DNA of 64,000 nt from assembly GCA_019359835.1 (NCBI GenBank), contig CM033319.1, positions 41,443,010 through 41,507,009 of the forward strand, given 5' to 3'. The position numbers and the translations under genes are program-made. Below the pieces are notes generated by a model. It made no database searches. It saw only the letters and a program-made list of their open reading frames with translations, and was not told the origin of the DNA. The DNA comes from Pharus latifolius. Lineage: Eukaryota > Streptophyta > Magnoliopsida > Poales > Poaceae. Positions 1 to 9,880 of this stretch are shown piece after piece; position 1 is the stretch's first letter, and each line of letters begins with the position of its first letter.

Positions 1-1755
1 GTCAACGTTGAGAATGTTGATCAAAATGCATCATCATCTCATGTTGACCCTCCAGAACAAGGTCAAGATGAAGATGTACAAGATGAAGCACCAAGGCAAC
101 ATCAAACGATCACCAAGGATCACCTTCTAGACCAAATATTGGGTGACGTCAGTAAGGCTGTTCAAACTCGATCTCGTATTGCTGCATTTTGTGAACATCA
201 TTCTTTTGTATCTTCTTTAGAACCCAAACATGTTAATGAAGCTTTAAATGATCCTGATTGGGTTAATGCCATGCATGAAGAACTTAATAACTTTGCTAGA
301 AATGAAGTTTGGACTCTAGTAGAAAGACCAAAAGATCATAATGTTATTGGAACAAAATGGGTTTTCAGAAATAAGCAAGATGAAAATGGTGTTGTAATTA
401 GAAATAAAGCTCGTCTTGTTGCTCAAGGCTTCACTCAAGTCGAAGGTTTAGACTTTGGTGAAACTTTTGCACCGGTAGCAAGACTTGAAGCTATTCGCAT
501 TCTTCTTGCTTATGCATCATGTTTTAATATCAAACTTTTTCAAATGGATGTAAAAAGTGCATTCTTAAATGGTGAAATTTCTGAACTTGTTTTTGTTGAA
601 CAACCTCCTGGTTTTGAAGATTCTAAATTTCCAAACCATGTGTTTAAATTGTCAAAAGCTCTCTATGGTCTCAAACAAGCTCCTCGGGCTTGGTATAAGC
701 GTCTTAGAGACTTTCTATTATCAAAAGGTTTTAAAATTGGGAAGGTTGATACAACTCTCTTTACAAAGAAAATTGAAAAGGAAATGTTCATTTGTCAGAT
801 ATTTGTAGATGATATTATCTTTGGATCTACTAATGAACATTTCTGTCATGAGTTTGGAGAGATGATGTCTAGGGAGTTCGAGATGTCCATGATTGGTGAG
901 CTGAGCTTCTTCCTCGGTCTGCAAATCAAGCAACTCAAGAACGGTACGTTCGTGAGTCAAACAAAGTACGTGAAGGACCTGCTCAAGCGCTTTGGGATGG
1001 AAGACGCCAAGGCAATCAAAACTCCCATGGCGACGAATGGACATCTGGACCTGGACAAAAGCGGCAAATCGGTTGATTCTAAACTGTATAGGTCTATGAT
1101 TGGTAGTCTTTTATATCTCACTGCATCTAGGCCTGATATCATGTTTAGTGTGTGCTTATGTGCTAGATTCCAGTCTGATCCTAAGGAATGTCATTTAACT
1201 GCTCTTAAAAGAATCCTTAGGTATTTAAAATGTTATCCCAGTTTAGGCCTTTGGTATCCTAAAAATACAAATTTTGAATTAATTGGGTACTCTGATTCTG
1301 ATTATGCTGGGTGCAAGATTGATCGTAAGAGCACATCTGGTAGTTGTCAGCTGTTGGGGAGATCATTAGTATCATGGTCATCTAGGAAGCAAAATTCAGT
1401 AGCTCTCTCCACAGCTGTAGCTGAATACGTGTCTGCAGGAAGTTGTTGTGCTCAATTATTATCGATGAAGCAGACATTTTTGGATTATAGAATTATCTTT
1501 GATAAAGTGCCACTATTGTGTGATAATGAAAGTGCCATTAAAATTGCTAATAATCATGTTCAACATTCTAGAACTAAGCATATTGAAATACGGCACCACT
1601 TTATTAGAGATCATGTGGCAAAAGGAGATATTGATGTGAATTATGTAAGAACTGATATGCAACTAGCTGATATCTTCACTAAACCCCTAGATGAATCAAG
1701 ATTCTGCTTTTTAAGGGGTGAACTGAACATTATTGATATATCAAATGCTAGTTGA
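1..1755 (+). CDS. Copia polyprotein C-terminus: integrase tail, reverse transcriptase, RNase H (partial)
   Basis: The reading frame is open from base 1 to the TGA at 1753-1755. The first 45 codons are the acidic, low-complexity linker after integrase. The reverse transcriptase starts near base 270 (EVWTLVERPK, then GTKWVFRNK), with the catalytic motif FVDDI at 802-816 and the LYGLKQAPRAWY block upstream. RNase H follows, with DSDYAGC near 1294, the STAVAEY block and the CDNESAI block. It would copy element RNA into DNA in a cytoplasmic particle. No stop or frameshift is visible in this part, unlike the related element C. The start is outside the window. Confidence 0.93.
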   Translation, partial: VNVENVDQNASSSHVDPPEQGQDEDVQDEAPRQHQTITKDHLLDQILGDVSKAVQTRSRIAAFCEHHSFVSSLEPKHVNEALNDPDWVNAMHEELNNFARNEVWTLVERPKDHNVIGTKWVFRNKQDENGVVIRNKARLVAQGFTQVEGLDFGETFAPVARLEAIRILLAYASCFNIKLFQMDVKSAFLNGEISELVFVEQPPGFEDSKFPNHVFKLSKALYGLKQAPRAWYKRLRDFLLSKGFKIGKVDTTLFTKKIEKEMFICQIFVDDIIFGSTNEHFCHEFGEMMSREFEMSMIGELSFFLGLQIKQLKNGTFVSQTKYVKDLLKRFGMEDAKAIKTPMATNGHLDLDKSGKSVDSKLYRSMIGSLLYLTASRPDIMFSVCLCARFQSDPKECHLTALKRILRYLKCYPSLGLWYPKNTNFELIGYSDSDYAGCKIDRKSTSGSCQLLGRSLVSWSSRKQNSVALSTAVAEYVSAGSCCAQLLSMKQTFLDYRIIFDKVPLLCDNESAIKIANNHVQHSRTKHIEIRHHFIRDHVAKGDIDVNYVRTDMQLADIFTKPLDESRFCFLRGELNIIDISNAS

Positions 1756-2539
1756 TGTGCTAAATGTGTTGTTTGTATAAAATATTATTATTTTATTCCC
1801 TCTCTGGTCTTAGATTGCTTCTGGTCGAAATTGACCAAACTGACAGTCAGTTCCACTAACTGACAATCAGTTCAGTAGTTAGGAGTCTGGTCTTAGTCTC
1901 TGGTCGAAATCAATGTCATAACTGACAGTCAGTTTCACAAACTGACAGTCAGTTACGTGCATTTGATTTTGGTCGAAGCTCCTGGTCGTGTTCGAGTCCC
2001 AAACTGACTGTCAGTCTCATACACTGACTGTCAGTTTCAAAACTCAATTCTGAGAACTGACTGTCAGTGTGGCACACTGAATGTCAGTTCTATGTTTCTG
2101 AGTTTGGAACTGACTATCAGTTTATCAAACTGACTGTCAGTTGCGGGATCGAGAACCCTAAAACCCCGTTCTGTTTCCTTGTCTCTTCGCCTTCTCCATC
2201 TCGCCGCCGTTGCCTTGCTCGTCGCCGTTTGCTCTCCTCGACGCCGGTGCCTCCCTTTTGTGCTACGCCACCACAAAATCTCGCCGGCGCCTCCTCGTCG
2301 CCGTCGACGAGCACCACTGCCCTCCTTTGCGCCACAACCGCACCGAGCCGCCGTGCTTCTCGCCGGGCCTCCGTTCGCCGTTTTCTCTCGCCGGAGTTGC
2401 TCCTCCTAGCCACCACCGTGTCTCTTAGTGCCATCCATTGCAGTGCCCTTTCTCATTGTCGACTGTGATTCGACGATTCTCCGGCACCTCCTCAGTTCAG
2501 GTCCTTGTTCCTCTTCCTTCTCTGTTTCGTTTCTTCAAA
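1756..2539 (+). repeat. Palindrome array in the pol to env-like spacer of A
   Basis: From about 1838 to 2150 the spacer holds repeated copies of a 15-bp palindrome of the form AACTGAC-N-GTCAGTT, many with one or two changed bases and spaced roughly 20-60 bp. The motif recurs in the LTR of A and, as fewer copies, at the same place in element C. The rest of the spacer (2160-2539) is C- and T-rich with no supported gene. Confidence 0.8.
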
Positions 2540-3982
2540 ATGTCTGATTAGCCCGGTCCTTCTCGCCGTGTGGCCCGACGGAAGAACGCGGCGAACAGCC
2601 AGCGTTCATCGGGTCAGACGTCCGAGAACCGGCCCTCGCCTCCGCCTGAACGCGTGCCCGTGGATTATTCACGTTGGCACGCGAGCCGCCTTCGCACGCT
2701 CCGCTCTGTGAACCCGTATCTGTCGCCGCGTCCCACTGGTCGCGACGCATGCGAGGTTCTCACTTGCTTCACAAACCTCCACCTAGACCTGTTTACCAGT
2801 GTCTATAGCCGCGCTCCTATCTTTGCCCACCGCTCTCTGTCGTGGGGGACGATCGCCTCTCGCACAGGCATCGCCACCCTCGCAGACCTGTTTGGCTCTG
2901 TAGGGATCCGCGACCTAGTCGCCGATTCCTCTCTGCATTGGGCTGAGGGGCCCATACGCTAGTTTTATTCTACCGTCTTCATTTCCCCTCAGCGCGACTC
3001 CATGAGCTTCATGACGGGCCTCCAGGTCTACACCGTCACGAAGGAGCAGCTGGAGTCAGCGCTTGAACTGGTGCGCCCTCTTTCTGGCCGCCAGCTCCAC
3101 ACCCTTCCAGATCTTGAGCGTCGGGAGGTGGCCATGCTCTATTCCAGCCCCTTCCAGCTTCGTCACATCGCTGGTTTGCGCCGCGATGTTGATCTGGCCC
3201 TACGGATCCTCCGGCTCACCTTAATTCCTATGACCGGAGATAGGGCCAGAGTGACCTATCTAGGGCTCCACGTCCTGATTTCTATCTTCCAGGAGGAGCC
3301 CTTCGACGTTGTTGATCTCATCATCAGTGAGATTCAGCACGTCCTTCTTTCCCCGCGCCATCAGTTGATATACGCTCCGTATATCATGGCGGTGCTTCTG
3401 CATATCCGGGCCGTGGACACTGAGCTCCCTCGACCCCATCATCCTCTTCTCTTCTATCCTCCAGGCCAGGCTGATCGCAGGCTCGGTGCTCGCCCCGCTG
3501 CAGCTGCTGGCCCTGGTTCTCCCGCATCAGATGATGATGCTGCGGGGGAGTCAGAGGACGAGGCTCCTGCTCAGGAGTCTTCTCCAGCTCCAGCTGCAGG
3601 GACAGGCACCGGATCTGCGTCATCTTCTTCTCAGCTTCAGGAGGTTCTCCAGGTGCAGCAGCAGATCCTCAGCACCCAGGCGGAGCATCATCAGATGTTG
3701 CTCCGTTTGATTGCTCAGCAGGAGGAGATTCTGCGTCGCCTGCCTGCTCCCGGATCTTCGGTCCCTCGCAAGAGGGCCCGCCAGGCTGCGTCTTCTCCGA
3801 GCTCAGCTTCAGTTGCTGCTGATCCAGCTCCTGTTGCACCAGCTCCGGCTCCCGTTGCTGCTGATCCAGCTCCTGTTGCAGCTGCGACTCCTCCGGCGTC
3901 TCCAGCCGTCGACCCGACTGCATCTCCAGATGGCTCCAGAGATACAGCCGTCTTAGGATTTTCTTCAGATGATGAGCATTAG
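2540..3982 (+). pseudogene. Envelope-like ORF of Sirevirus A, with two in-frame amber stops
   Basis: One reading frame runs from an ATG at 2540 to the TAA... region ending at 3982, broken by TAG at 2549-2551 and again at 2960-2962. The part after the second stop is open for 326 codons from an ATG at 3002. Its middle holds a predicted coiled coil rich in Q, E and L (about 3630-3750), followed by a short basic block (PRKRARQ) and Ala/Pro/Val repeats (APVAADPAPVA). Sirevirus envelope-like proteins have this position and coiled-coil character. No clear signal peptide or strong membrane segment is seen in the open part. I infer it is decayed, although both breaks being amber is worth noting. Similarity to the family is by position and composition only. 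Confidence 0.65.
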
Positions 3983-4028
3983 GCTCTGATTTGTGTTTGT
4001 TTTTGCCTCCCTTTTTGTGCTTGATGCC

Positions 4029-4430
4029 AAAGGGGGAGAAGTATTTTGGATAGTATATTGGATATTAGAGTCTGTTTATGTCTTTTGATGTATTGAACAG
4101 ATGGTCTTTTCATATATATGGAGATGTTTTTTTATTATCGTATATATCTGTGTGTGATGTGTTTATCTATTTAGCTCTGATATATATGATGACTTGTGTT
4201 TAGCTCTGATATATATTTGATGACTTGGTTTCTTGAGATGATGTCCTTAAGCTCTGATACATTGATATATATGATTTTGAGATGTGTATGCTCTGATATG
4301 ACTTGGGTACCCTGATGTATATGTATTGGTTTATGCTCTGTTATGATGAGATGCATATACTCAGGGGGAGCTATTTTATTTATTTTGTTTTTGAACACTT
4401 GTTGTCATCAATCATCAAAAAGGGGGAGAT
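4029..4430 (+). other. Multiple polypurine tracts and AT-rich spacer before the 3' LTR of A
   Basis: Three G-rich purine tracts occur: AAAGGGGGAGAA at 4029-4040, CAGGGGGAG near 4362-4370, and AAAAAGGGGGAGAT at 4417-4430, the last touching the LTR start. Between them the text GCTCTGATATATA recurs about five times with variation. Multiple polypurine tracts upstream of the 3' LTR are a described Sirevirus trait; the last is the likely plus-strand primer. Confidence 0.8.
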
Positions 4431-5027
4431 TGTTGCATCTAGGCCTTCATGGCTAACCCTAATTTTAATGATTAATGAAAACAAAGTGTTCTGGACTAAT
4501 TGTGCTATTGAGTTTAATTGATACAGGGATCAGTTGGGAAGAAATGCAGGAATATCAAGATGAACCCAACTTAAAGTAAAGCACAAGATGCAGAAGAGCA
4601 AAGATAAAACGCAAATCATGAAGATGCGAAAGACCTCAGGTATTACGAGTTTTTATTTTTACCGATCTCGGTGTTTGGAGATGATCGGTTAGGGAAATTA
4701 TTTTCTAGTTTTAAACTGTACTATAAAGAGGGGTAGCGAAAGTCCTCTCTTTATCTCCAACACAAACCGAGAATTCTAGGTCATTGCATTGCATCATTTT
4801 TGGTTGGATTTGGTTTTGAACTTATTTGAAAAATCTGGTTTTTCAGTTCAGTTTTTGATAGCAGAAGAGTATTTGCAATTTTCAGAAAGATCTAGGCAGA
4901 TCTAGCTTTTGCTTCTGTTGACAAAATTGTAGCCCTTGAAATTATCTTTCCAACGAGCTATTAAACATCTCTTTTGGATTTCTGGATTTAAAGTTATCTC
5001 TATTTTTGTTTATGCTGACTGTAAGTT

Positions 5028-5352
5028 TGCTGAACTGACTGTCAGTTTGAATGTCAGTTTGTTTAAACTGACATTTGTCCAGAGAGGATGTATTTTGTGC
5101 TCAAAATTTTTGTACTAAACTGACTGTCAGTTTGTCCATACTGACTGTCAGTTGGGGTTTCGACCACATTGTTTTTAACTGAGTTTATATTTGTTTTTGG
5201 TCGAGTTAGTGGTCGAACTGACTGTCAGTTGTGGATTCCAGCTTTCCTTTTTCAACCACGAACGGCTAGCAAAGTTTTCGTCCATAAATTTTGTCAGCCG
5301 TTGTGCACTAAACTGACTGTCAGTTAGGCAAACAAACTGACAGTCAGTTTGG
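5028..5352 (+). repeat. U3 palindrome array of LTR A
   Basis: At least six copies of the AACTGAC-N-GTCAGTT palindrome (near 5034, 5118, 5138, 5215, 5310 and 5333) lie within about 320 bp and end some 50 bp upstream of the TATA box. Sireviruses of other grasses carry a different palindrome core in the same place. A role as protein-binding sites or as a structured element is inference. Confidence 0.85.
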
Positions 5353-5400
5353 GTTGCTGATTTTCAGCCCTAGCTCCAACGGTTCATTTGCTTCTTGAGG

Positions 5401-5410
5401 CTATAAATAG
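5401..5410 (+). promoter_or_regulatory. TATA box of LTR A
   Basis: CTATAAATAG lies downstream of the palindrome array and upstream of the U5-like end of the LTR, the expected position for the LTR promoter. The equivalent in element C is at 16313-16322. Confidence 0.75.
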
Positions 5411-5702
5411 GGGCTTTGGGCATGTGTTTCATACAACAAGCAGCAGCATTTCATATACACTCTTGAGCATTAGTTTCTTATATAAAATCTTGATCTTTTG
5501 ATCAAGTCGAGTGCTTTCCGATCCACCGAGCATTTCAGTTCTTTGCATTTTGCATATACTTAGCTTCTCGGTGCGTGTTTGGAGGTCTTGAGAAGACCTC
5601 GCTGCTGGTTACTCTTAGTGAGCGCCCTCACCTAGACGGTTCAGAGGCGTGGCCGTTGATCTCTCCGTTCGGAGATTGTCGGAGAGGCTCGGCAAGTGTG
5701 TA

Positions 5703-8113
5703 TGATACCGGCCTAGACCGTCTCGCAATAGAACGAGGACGATGCAGTAGGCGAGTATTCTGTCGTTCTTTCCACAGGGACTAGAGAAGCAAAACGTGAA
5801 GAACTAAACTAAATCGAATGACAAAAGAAAATAAACTAGATGAAAGAAAGAGAGATGTCAGAAGAAAGAGAGAAAGACAGAGGTGATCGCACCACGACTA
5901 TCAATCAATGCTAAGTCTGTACGCATATCCGTGAGCACAAGTGATGGAATTGTAATCATCCAGTGGCCTCGCGAGGGGAGGCGAAGACAACTAAGACAAA
6001 TACGTCCATCAGCGGTGTCAACAGAAGAGTGCGTAAAGAATTAACATCAAACACTCCCCTAACAGCCATCAACAAGCCCGAACAACTAACAACACAGCAC
6101 TCAAGCAAGGCTCAAGCCACAATCTCAGATAATGCAGGCATATGAATACAAACACTTCAAAAACATGCAATACAGAATATGCTTCTCAAGAATGGCAGAC
6201 ACCGACAAGCCTTCATCTCGAAGACAAATTACAACAAATTAAGAGCTCAATTCTTCAGAACACAAAGGCATAGCTCAATCAAGATCTCTGGAAATAATCT
6301 CTCCAAGATCTCAATCCTATGCTGGGCATGCAAACACCGGGGAATTCAATGAAAATGTATTATCCCTCACAAACTCATATCATCAATCAATCACAGGGGA
6401 CAATAAACATAAACAAATAACAAGAAAGAATTCAATTCGACACTTAGTTGGCAATACATTCAGGAGAATAGAACAGTATACAACAGGATAGACTAGGTAT
6501 CATTAGAAAGAGAGTATCAATTAGTGCAACATGGGATTTCATGCATGACAGCTAGAACTGGAGTTCAGCATCCTATTACATCGATTTCATGCAACTGATC
6601 ATCTACAAACCACACAGAACGCCCACAGATTCAGAACATGCATCACAGAACAGAGAAAAGCATTCAACTGCATCGCAGGACAGATCAACAGATGACAAAT
6701 GCAACTATAATCATAGAAGATTTCATTTCACACATCCTGTTGGAGAATCAATTCATAAGGCCAAACACAGTTGGAGGAACAAGAATGAAGTTTCAACTCA
6801 AAACAAGAACTGCAGTTCAAACAGATATAGAAATTGGATTTGTTTCACAGGACGGGTTCTAGTTTGACATTGACAAACACATGATCTCATACACACAGGC
6901 AGTTCATATCAAATTGAAGAACAAAGTATGGGAAAGATTTGATCACCAATGCTTGCTGTCGAGTTGCTGGAGAAGTAGCTAGAGTTTCTGAAGTCTTGGT
7001 CGAGGTGTTGAGCTCAGGCCGATGTCGAGGTAGGTGGTTGAAGTGGCCGAGGTTGAGGTCGAAGGGAGCACTGGTCGAGGAAGATGGCCGGTGAAGGCGC
7101 TCTCGCGGTCGTCGTGGGCTGCAGTGACCGTCGGAGCAGAGGAGGCAGTGGCGCGCGGATGGGATCGGCGGTGGGTGATGCAGATCTGGCGCCGGCGCAA
7201 GTCGTGGACGGCGCGAGATCCGGTGCCAAATCGCGACGGCGGCACAGTGGAGAACTGGATCGGTGGCGCAACCGTGGGGATGGCGGCGCGGCGATCCGGC
7301 CGTGGCTCGGGAGATCTGCGCAGCGCGGTGAGAAGCAAAGGGCGGCTCGATGATGGAGGAGGAGATTTGGGCGGCGCTGGTCGATGTGGGCGTCGCGGCG
7401 GCGTGGGATGTAGATCCGGCGGTGGGTGATGCAGGATCGGCCGTGGAGAGGCACGGCGGCGGCGCGGTGACGGCGTGGAGGCGCACGGCGCTGGAGGAAG
7501 AGAGAAGCAGAGGATTTGGGGAAAAGAAGAGGCAGGAAGAAGAAAGGAGGAAGAAGAAAAAGAAGGGGGGAGGAGAAGGGAAGTTGAGGGAGGTAAAGAA
7601 GGTGGAGCGCCGCCGGCGTACGGCCCGGCCACCGGCGGCGAGGTGGACGGAGGTGTGGATCGCGAGGGGGGAGAAAGAAAAGAAGGTAAAAAAATAAAAA
7701 ACCGGGCTCGAATCCTCAGATGGCCGGCGGCTGGACAAAAAAGGAAGAAGGTCCTTTTGCAGAAAAGCCCTCGAGGTTTTGGAGATTTAGAACTGAGACC
7801 TCGTGGCTAGGGTTTGGGATTCCGGGCCCCCGGAGACTCCGATTTCGGTGCAGTCAGGTCCTACGCGTTCGCGAGAACGCGCACTTCCATCAGGAATCGT
7901 CCGATGGCCGGATTAAGTCGAGGACGCGTGTCCACTAGCCGAAAATCCATCCAATCCTCGTCGACCTGCGATAAAAATTGGAAAAACGAGTAATCCGGTC
8001 GATTTGGCAATTAATCTGGAATAATCTAGGTATATATGCCGAGGTATATGACTAATATGTGCAAAAGCATGGGGAAAATGTACACGAAAATGAGACAAAT
8101 CGAGTAAATATCA
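5703..8113 (-). mobile_element. Solo LTR D (Athila-type Ty3-gypsy family)
   Basis: The segment reads TGATACCGG at its left end and AAATATCA at its right end, flanked by perfect 5-bp duplications GTGTA at 5698-5702 and 8114-8118. It is homologous to the 3' LTR of element H (60064-61665), which has the same ends and lies in minus orientation, so D is also minus. No primer site, polypurine tract or coding domain is present, so it is a solo LTR left by unequal recombination. At 2,411 bp it is longer than the 1,602-bp LTR of H. Long GC-rich open frames on both strands at 6979-7738 are Pro/Arg/Ser rich and I do not take them as genes. Confidence 0.9.
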
Positions 8114-8397
8114 GTGTATAAGGCATCGGTGCTCGCCTTTCCGGAGTGGACAAGGAGCAACCACTAGTGATAATATCCTTTGTGGATATTGAGGCAAGAC
8201 TCAAGTGATTTGAGTGCTTCAACGAGGATTAGTGGAGACTGGGCGAGTCTCCGATACCTCGGTAAAAATCGTTGTGTTCGTTCTCTTTCCCTTGCTTATA
8301 TTAATTGTTCTTGATTTGTTCTTCATTTGCTTTAAGTTTTAAAGTTTTTAAAAGCCTCCTATTCACCCCCCCTCTAGTCGGCATCCTTGATCCAACA

Positions 8398-9100
8398 GGG
8401 GGGACTCCGGCCTCCTCGCTCCCTCGGCCAGCTGTTCCGGCCCTCCCCGCTCCCGCGGGGGGTCAGCGGACGCAGACGCAGGAGGGGGAGCCTTCAGAAG
8501 CTCTCCCATTTCAAACTTCTCAGCGCCACATCGACGTCATCGTAGGAGGGTCCGCCTCCGGGCGGGACTCTAAGCGCCAAAGTAAGGAGTACGCGCGCGA
8601 GGTCAAGGTCGTGGGGGTGCTACACGCGTCCCGGCCACCTAAGTGGTCGGACGTCCCCCTCACCTTCACGGCGGAAGACGCGCAAGGGATTCGCTTTCCC
8701 CACGACGACGCGCTCATCGTCTCCGCGACAATCTACAACTGTCACTTGGTCCGCATCCTTGTGGACGGCGGGAGCTCCGCCGACGTCCTATTCCTGAAGG
8801 CCTTCAAAGAGATGCAGGTAGATGAGAAGCTCCTGCAGCCCGCAGCCGGGCCCTTACAAGGTTTTGTCCCGGGGAAGGCGATCCACCCCGTGGGCAAGGT
8901 AGATCTTCCTGTGACGTTCGGCACCCCGGAGAACTACCGGACCGAGCTGGTCCGCTTCGACGTAGTGGACCTCCCCTCCTCCTACAATGCGATAATGGGG
9001 AGGACCACAATCAACTGCTGGGGGCTGCCACTCATCAAAACTATCTCTGCATGAAGATCCCCGGGCCGCATGGTGTGATCAACGTCCGGGGAGACCAAGA
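8398..9100 (+). pseudogene. Gypsy gag-protease fragment of element B
   Basis: The frame open to the stop near 9054 contains a retropepsin-like domain: FTAEDAQGIRFPHDDALIV, then the active-site region ILVDGGSSADVLF, then VTFGTPENYRTE and SSYNAIMGRT. The catalytic triplet reads DGG where DTG is canonical; Tat elements show variation here. The downstream sequence continues in another frame (KIPGPHGVINVRGDQ from about 9052), so a frameshift ends the protein. The 5' end is cut by insertion of A, and the open frame fortuitously continues backwards into the LTR of A to 8305. Confidence 0.8.
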
Positions 9101-9167
9101 CATGGCCCGTGCTCTATACGAGCGCGTTGCGGCCACGATCGGAAGCGTCAACCTCATAAAGACGCCC

Positions 9168-9179
9168 GGGGGGGGGGGG
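9168..9179 (+). repeat. G12 homopolymer
   Basis: A run of 12 G lies just after the frameshifted protease tail, at the place where the reverse transcriptase is missing. It may mark a rearrangement or be an assembly-sensitive site. Confidence 0.8.
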
Positions 9180-9279
9180 CTTCTCCCCCGGAACTAGACG
9201 CCGCTGCGCCACCGCCCGGGAGGCCCCTCCTCAAGCAGCGTCCGGAAGGGGGCCTCCGGAAGGTCCTACTGTCCCCGGA

Positions 9280-9390
9280 ACCAACAACGTCGCCAAGTAC
9301 GAGGCTTTGCTCCTCAGGTTGCGCCGCGTGTGTTCCCCGGGGAACCGACGCCTCCTACTGAAGGGAGATTCTCAGCCCGTAGTTTGCTAG
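9280..9390 (+). pseudogene. RNase H remnant of element B
   Basis: A short frame reads TNNVAKYEALLLRL and then RRLLLKGDSQPVV before a TAG at 9388. This matches the RNase H block of Tat polyproteins, which in an intact element lies well over a kilobase past the protease. Here it follows within about 200 bp, so reverse transcriptase has been deleted. Confidence 0.6.
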
Positions 9391-9649
9391 AAGGATGAAC
9401 CTTACCTGTGCCATAACGCAAACTTTAGTCTTTTATTTGCAGGAGGTGCGAAAGGTGCAGAGGCACTTCGATGGCACCGGGGGGGTCCCCCGTTCTAGGC
9501 CCATTCCCGGGGCTGGGGGCCCATTTCATGCCGGGGGTTTTCCCCACGCCGGGAGCCAGTCCCGCCCCTTGTGTCGCGTTTAACGCATCGGGGGCTGTCG
9601 ACAGAGCAGCTCCCGTGCCTCAGCGGACTTGCCCCCGCATCGGCTCCCC

Positions 9650-9880
9650 GGTCCCGGATGTCGTCGCGGGGGCTCCCCCTTGCCGGTTCCGGATATTACA
9701 GGGGCTTCCCCATTTCCGGTTCCGGTCGTCGCCGCGGGGGACTCCCCCCTTGCCGGTTCTGGATATTACAGGGGCTTCCCCCTTTCCGGTTCCGGTCCTC
9801 GCCGCGGGGGGCTCCCCCTCTGCCAGTCCCAGATATTACAGGGGCTTCCCCCTTTCCGGTCTCGGTCGTCGCCTCGAGAG
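9650..9880 (+). repeat. 70-bp tandem repeat, three copies
   Basis: The phrase GATATTACAGGGGCTTCCCC starts at 9692, 9762 and 9832, giving an exact 70-bp period for about three units. It lies in the non-coding part of B after the RNase H remnant. Confidence 0.85.

Larger units (their letters stand above)
1..8397 (+). mobile_element. Sirevirus (Ty1-copia) element A, 3' part
   Basis: This is the right-hand part of a Sirevirus-type Ty1-copia retrotransposon whose 5' LTR, gag, protease and most of integrase lie left of the window. The order seen is reverse transcriptase and RNase H (1-1755), a palindrome-rich spacer, an envelope-like ORF (2540-3982), several polypurine tracts (4029-4430) and a 3' LTR (4431-8397). 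An extra ORF after RNase H and repeated polypurine tracts are Sirevirus hallmarks. The LTR is interrupted by solo LTR D. The sequence directly after the LTR end reads as gag-protease of gypsy element B, so A inserted into B. The matching left target duplication is off-window and cannot be checked. Confidence 0.9.
4431..8397 (+). repeat. 3' LTR of Sirevirus A, interrupted by solo LTR D
   Basis: The LTR starts TGTTGCATCTAGGCC at 4431 right after the polypurine tract and ends TTGATCCAACA at 8397. The end matches the LTR of element C at 16918. Inside lie a palindrome array, a TATA box (5401-5410) and a U5 region. The intruding solo LTR with one target copy accounts for 2,416 bp, so the original LTR was about 1,551 bp. 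Confidence 0.9.

Noticed and set aside
1838..2150. Regularly repeated short palindromes that could suggest a CRISPR array
   Set aside because: The spacers are irregular and short, the units are 15 bp with variants, and the setting is a plant retrotransposon; no Cas genes exist.
6887..7938. Overlapping GC-rich open frames on both strands in solo LTR D, with counterparts at 60670-61350
   Set aside because: They lie inside LTR sequence, are low-complexity Pro/Arg/Ser or Gly/Arg, and are open on several frames at once because stop codons are rare in GC-rich DNA.
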